Assembly (NCBI GenBank): GCA_028700095.1
Contig: JAQVTJ010000034.1
Span: forward strand, 1 to 16,272
Reading direction: 5' to 3'
Source: Methanobacterium sp.
Lineage (GTDB): Archaea; Methanobacteriota; Methanobacteria; Methanobacteriales; Methanobacteriaceae
Length of the DNA: 16,272 bases
Shown here: positions 14,678 through 16,272 of the stretch, one piece after another
Layout of the letters: every line of letters begins with the position of its first letter
Position numbering within the stretch: position 1 is the stretch's first letter
Position numbers and translations under genes: made by a program
Notes under the pieces: model-generated
The model's input: the letters and a program-made list of their open reading frames with translations, nothing else
Database searches by the model: none
What the model was told of the DNA's origin: nothing

Positions 14678-15642
14678 TGATGTCTGATTTTAGTTCTTTG
14701 GAGGGTATTCCTGTTACTGAGGATTTAAGTGTAGTTACAGTAAGTGATGCTAAAAATTATGTGATTAAGGTTGTGGATATTGATAATAATACATTACCTA
14801 TGAAAAATGTGACCTCAACACAGCATGGTAAGTTAATTCCCCGTTCTAATGATATTGTTTATTTGCCAGATATTGGTTTTACTGGTAATGACAGTTCCAA
14901 TTATACTGTAAGTAATAAAATGGGAGTATCCAATATTGCAACAGTTAATATAGGAGTTAAATCCCCAGAACTACCAACAGCATCCAATATCGAACTAAAC
15001 ACAATGAACACCAAACAAGTAGAAGGTTATGTGAATCTAACAGATATTGATGGTGACCCTTTAAAAATGGTTATAGAGGAACGTCACATAGTTAACTGTA
15101 TCAATCAAACTAATGGTACTGTAGATTATCTTTTACGTGTGCCAGATACTGATTATAATTGTTTATTGGAGGTTAATAAGGATGGACATTTCGTGTTCAC
15201 ACCTGACCCTAGACAAAATGGTAATTATGGTATTTTGTACAAAAAGGTGGATATTTTAGGACGTGAATCTAATCTAGCAACAATATGTATTACTATTAAC
15301 CATGAACCATTATTTTCGCATAATATGGATTTTAATACAACTAAAAACGGCCCTATGATACTTCATCTTAATACTACTGGAGGAGATGCTAATATAATTT
15401 ATAATATTATTAGTAAACCTAGACATGGTACATTAATACCGCAGACAGAAATAGGTGGAGAACATCATAGTGTATGGGTTTATATACCAAATCCAAATTA
15501 CACAGGTAATGATTCATTTACATATAATGCGATTTGTGAGGGTATTGAAAGTAATATGGGAACTGTAAATATTCACATTGACAATCAGCAAGTTATTTAT
15601 GTAATTACAAACGGTAATGACAATAATAATGGTTTATCATAA
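14677..15642 (+). CDS. Adhesin-like surface protein, N-terminal Ig/cadherin-like repeat part
   Basis: A 321-residue frame from ATG 14677. Repeats resemble the tandem-95/cadherin-like family of methanogen adhesins. One copy contains TQHGKLIPRSNDIVYLPDIG then FTGNDSSNYTVSNK. A later copy contains HGTLIP and IPNPNYTGNDSFTYNA, and a degenerate copy lies between them (DIDGDPLKMVIEE, FTPDPRQNGNYGI). Each ends in a TVNI-type strand. Numerous N-x-S/T sites suggest glycosylation outside the cell. The last residues, VIYVITNGNDNNNGLS, are the usual lead-in to a right-handed beta-helix domain, which is indeed encoded beyond the TAA at 15640. No signal peptide exists at the start, unusual for a surface protein. 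The frame is thus the 5' part of a broken larger gene. Confidence 0.7.
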   Translation: MMSDFSSLEGIPVTEDLSVVTVSDAKNYVIKVVDIDNNTLPMKNVTSTQHGKLIPRSNDIVYLPDIGFTGNDSSNYTVSNKMGVSNIATVNIGVKSPELPTASNIELNTMNTKQVEGYVNLTDIDGDPLKMVIEERHIVNCINQTNGTVDYLLRVPDTDYNCLLEVNKDGHFVFTPDPRQNGNYGILYKKVDILGRESNLATICITINHEPLFSHNMDFNTTKNGPMILHLNTTGGDANIIYNIISKPRHGTLIPQTEIGGEHHSVWVYIPNPNYTGNDSFTYNAICEGIESNMGTVNIHIDNQQVIYVITNGNDNNNGLS

Positions 15643-16272
15643 ACTACTAGCAAAAAAACCATAAGAAAAGCGATTGATACAGCCAAAAATGGCGAAATTA
15701 TCCAAATAGGGGAAGGAATATATCAAAGAAACTTCATAATTGACAAAAATTACCTTAATTGGAAATAGCCCTGATAAAACCATAATCCGAGGAACAAGCA
15801 GATTCGTCTGTATAGGTGTATTGGAGAATGTAAATGTACTAATTGAAGGTTTAACAATTACCAGGGGACAATCTAGTGGAATATATTTCGAAGGCAATTT
15901 AACCTTGAAAAATGTGATTATTACAGACAACAAGAACTTTATAGAAGGTGGATGAATTATTAACCAAAATAATTTAACCATAATCGACTCATACATAAAA
16001 AAAATAACCACACCCCAAACGCAGGATGAATCTTAAATTCCGAAACCAGCACTTTAACACATATATAACAAACAACAACGCTAGAAATCGGGGCGGAGGA
16101 ATAGTAAACTATGGTATTATCACCCTAATCAACTCACACATCACAAACAACATCACAACATATGCCGAGGGAATCTATAACAGCGGACAATTAAACCTAG
16201 ACACACTATCTAAAATACCAAACAACCCAACAAACAACATCAACAACGAAAACCCAACACCACCATAAAACC
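15643..16272 (+). pseudogene. Decayed beta-helix region of the adhesin-like gene
   Basis: Adhesin sequence continues without pause after TAA 15640-15642 but switches frames. In frame 1: KKTIRKAIDTAKNGEIIQIG to the A5 run at 15745-15749. In frame 2: ITLIGNSPDKTIIRG to TGA 15953-15955, then INQNNLTIIDSYIK to the A8 run at 15997-16004. In frame 1: NNHTPNAG, TGA 16027-16029, ILNSETSTLTH. In frame 3 from about 16060: YITNNNARNRGGGIVNYGII onward, to a stop at 16266. These are the Asn/Thr/Gly-rich coils typical of beta-helix adhesins. Joining the frames gives one continuous protein. Six lesions, two at poly-A runs and two reading TGA where Gly is expected, mark a pseudogene or poor sequence. The 3' end may lie outside the window. 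Confidence 0.75.

Overview
The window looks like a chromosomal segment of a very AT-rich methanogen of the order Methanobacteriales, most like Methanosphaera or Methanobrevibacter. The grounds are archaeal-only genes (PAN proteasome ATPase, MBF1, UPF0146, a probable DUF356 protein), an archaeal C/D box guide RNA, A+T-rich intergenic DNA with TATA-like boxes, and an adhesin-like cell-surface gene of the kind abundant in gut methanogens. The species call is inference; no rRNA is present.

Layout. 1-1103: end of an unrecognised, C-terminally membrane-anchored protein. 1188-1547: DUF356-like gene, convergent with mbf1 (1673-2149, minus) across a hairpin terminator. mbf1 is divergent from pan (2288-3520, plus). 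Between pan and the next convergent operon lies a textbook dual-guide C/D box sRNA (3587-3644), which is the best non-coding find here. 7362-3673 (minus): an overlapping operon of UPF0146, a PMCA/SERCA-type calcium P-ATPase and cobK. It is divergent from a RimI/Ard1-type acetyltransferase (7396-7824), with only 33 bp and a 12-C homopolymer between them. 8083-12428: carA and a full-length fused carB, which make carbamoyl phosphate for pyrimidine and arginine synthesis.

12429-13653 is 1.2 kb of AT-rich DNA with no intact gene. It holds a possible transposase fragment, a strong minus-strand ribosome-binding site in front of a 7-codon reading frame, and a repeat/palindrome that could be an operator.

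13654-16272 is an accessory surface-protein locus. It contains a secreted protein interrupted by an in-frame TAA, a two-helix membrane protein translationally coupled to both neighbours, and an adhesin-like gene with Ig/cadherin-like repeats leading into a right-handed beta-helix region. The beta-helix part has at least six stops or frameshifts. The locus looks like a surface operon in decay, or one whose reading frames are corrupted or recoded.

The core genes (carAB, pan, mbf1, ATPase, cobK) are ordinary. The unusual items are the sRNA, the poly-C divergent junction and the interrupted surface operon.
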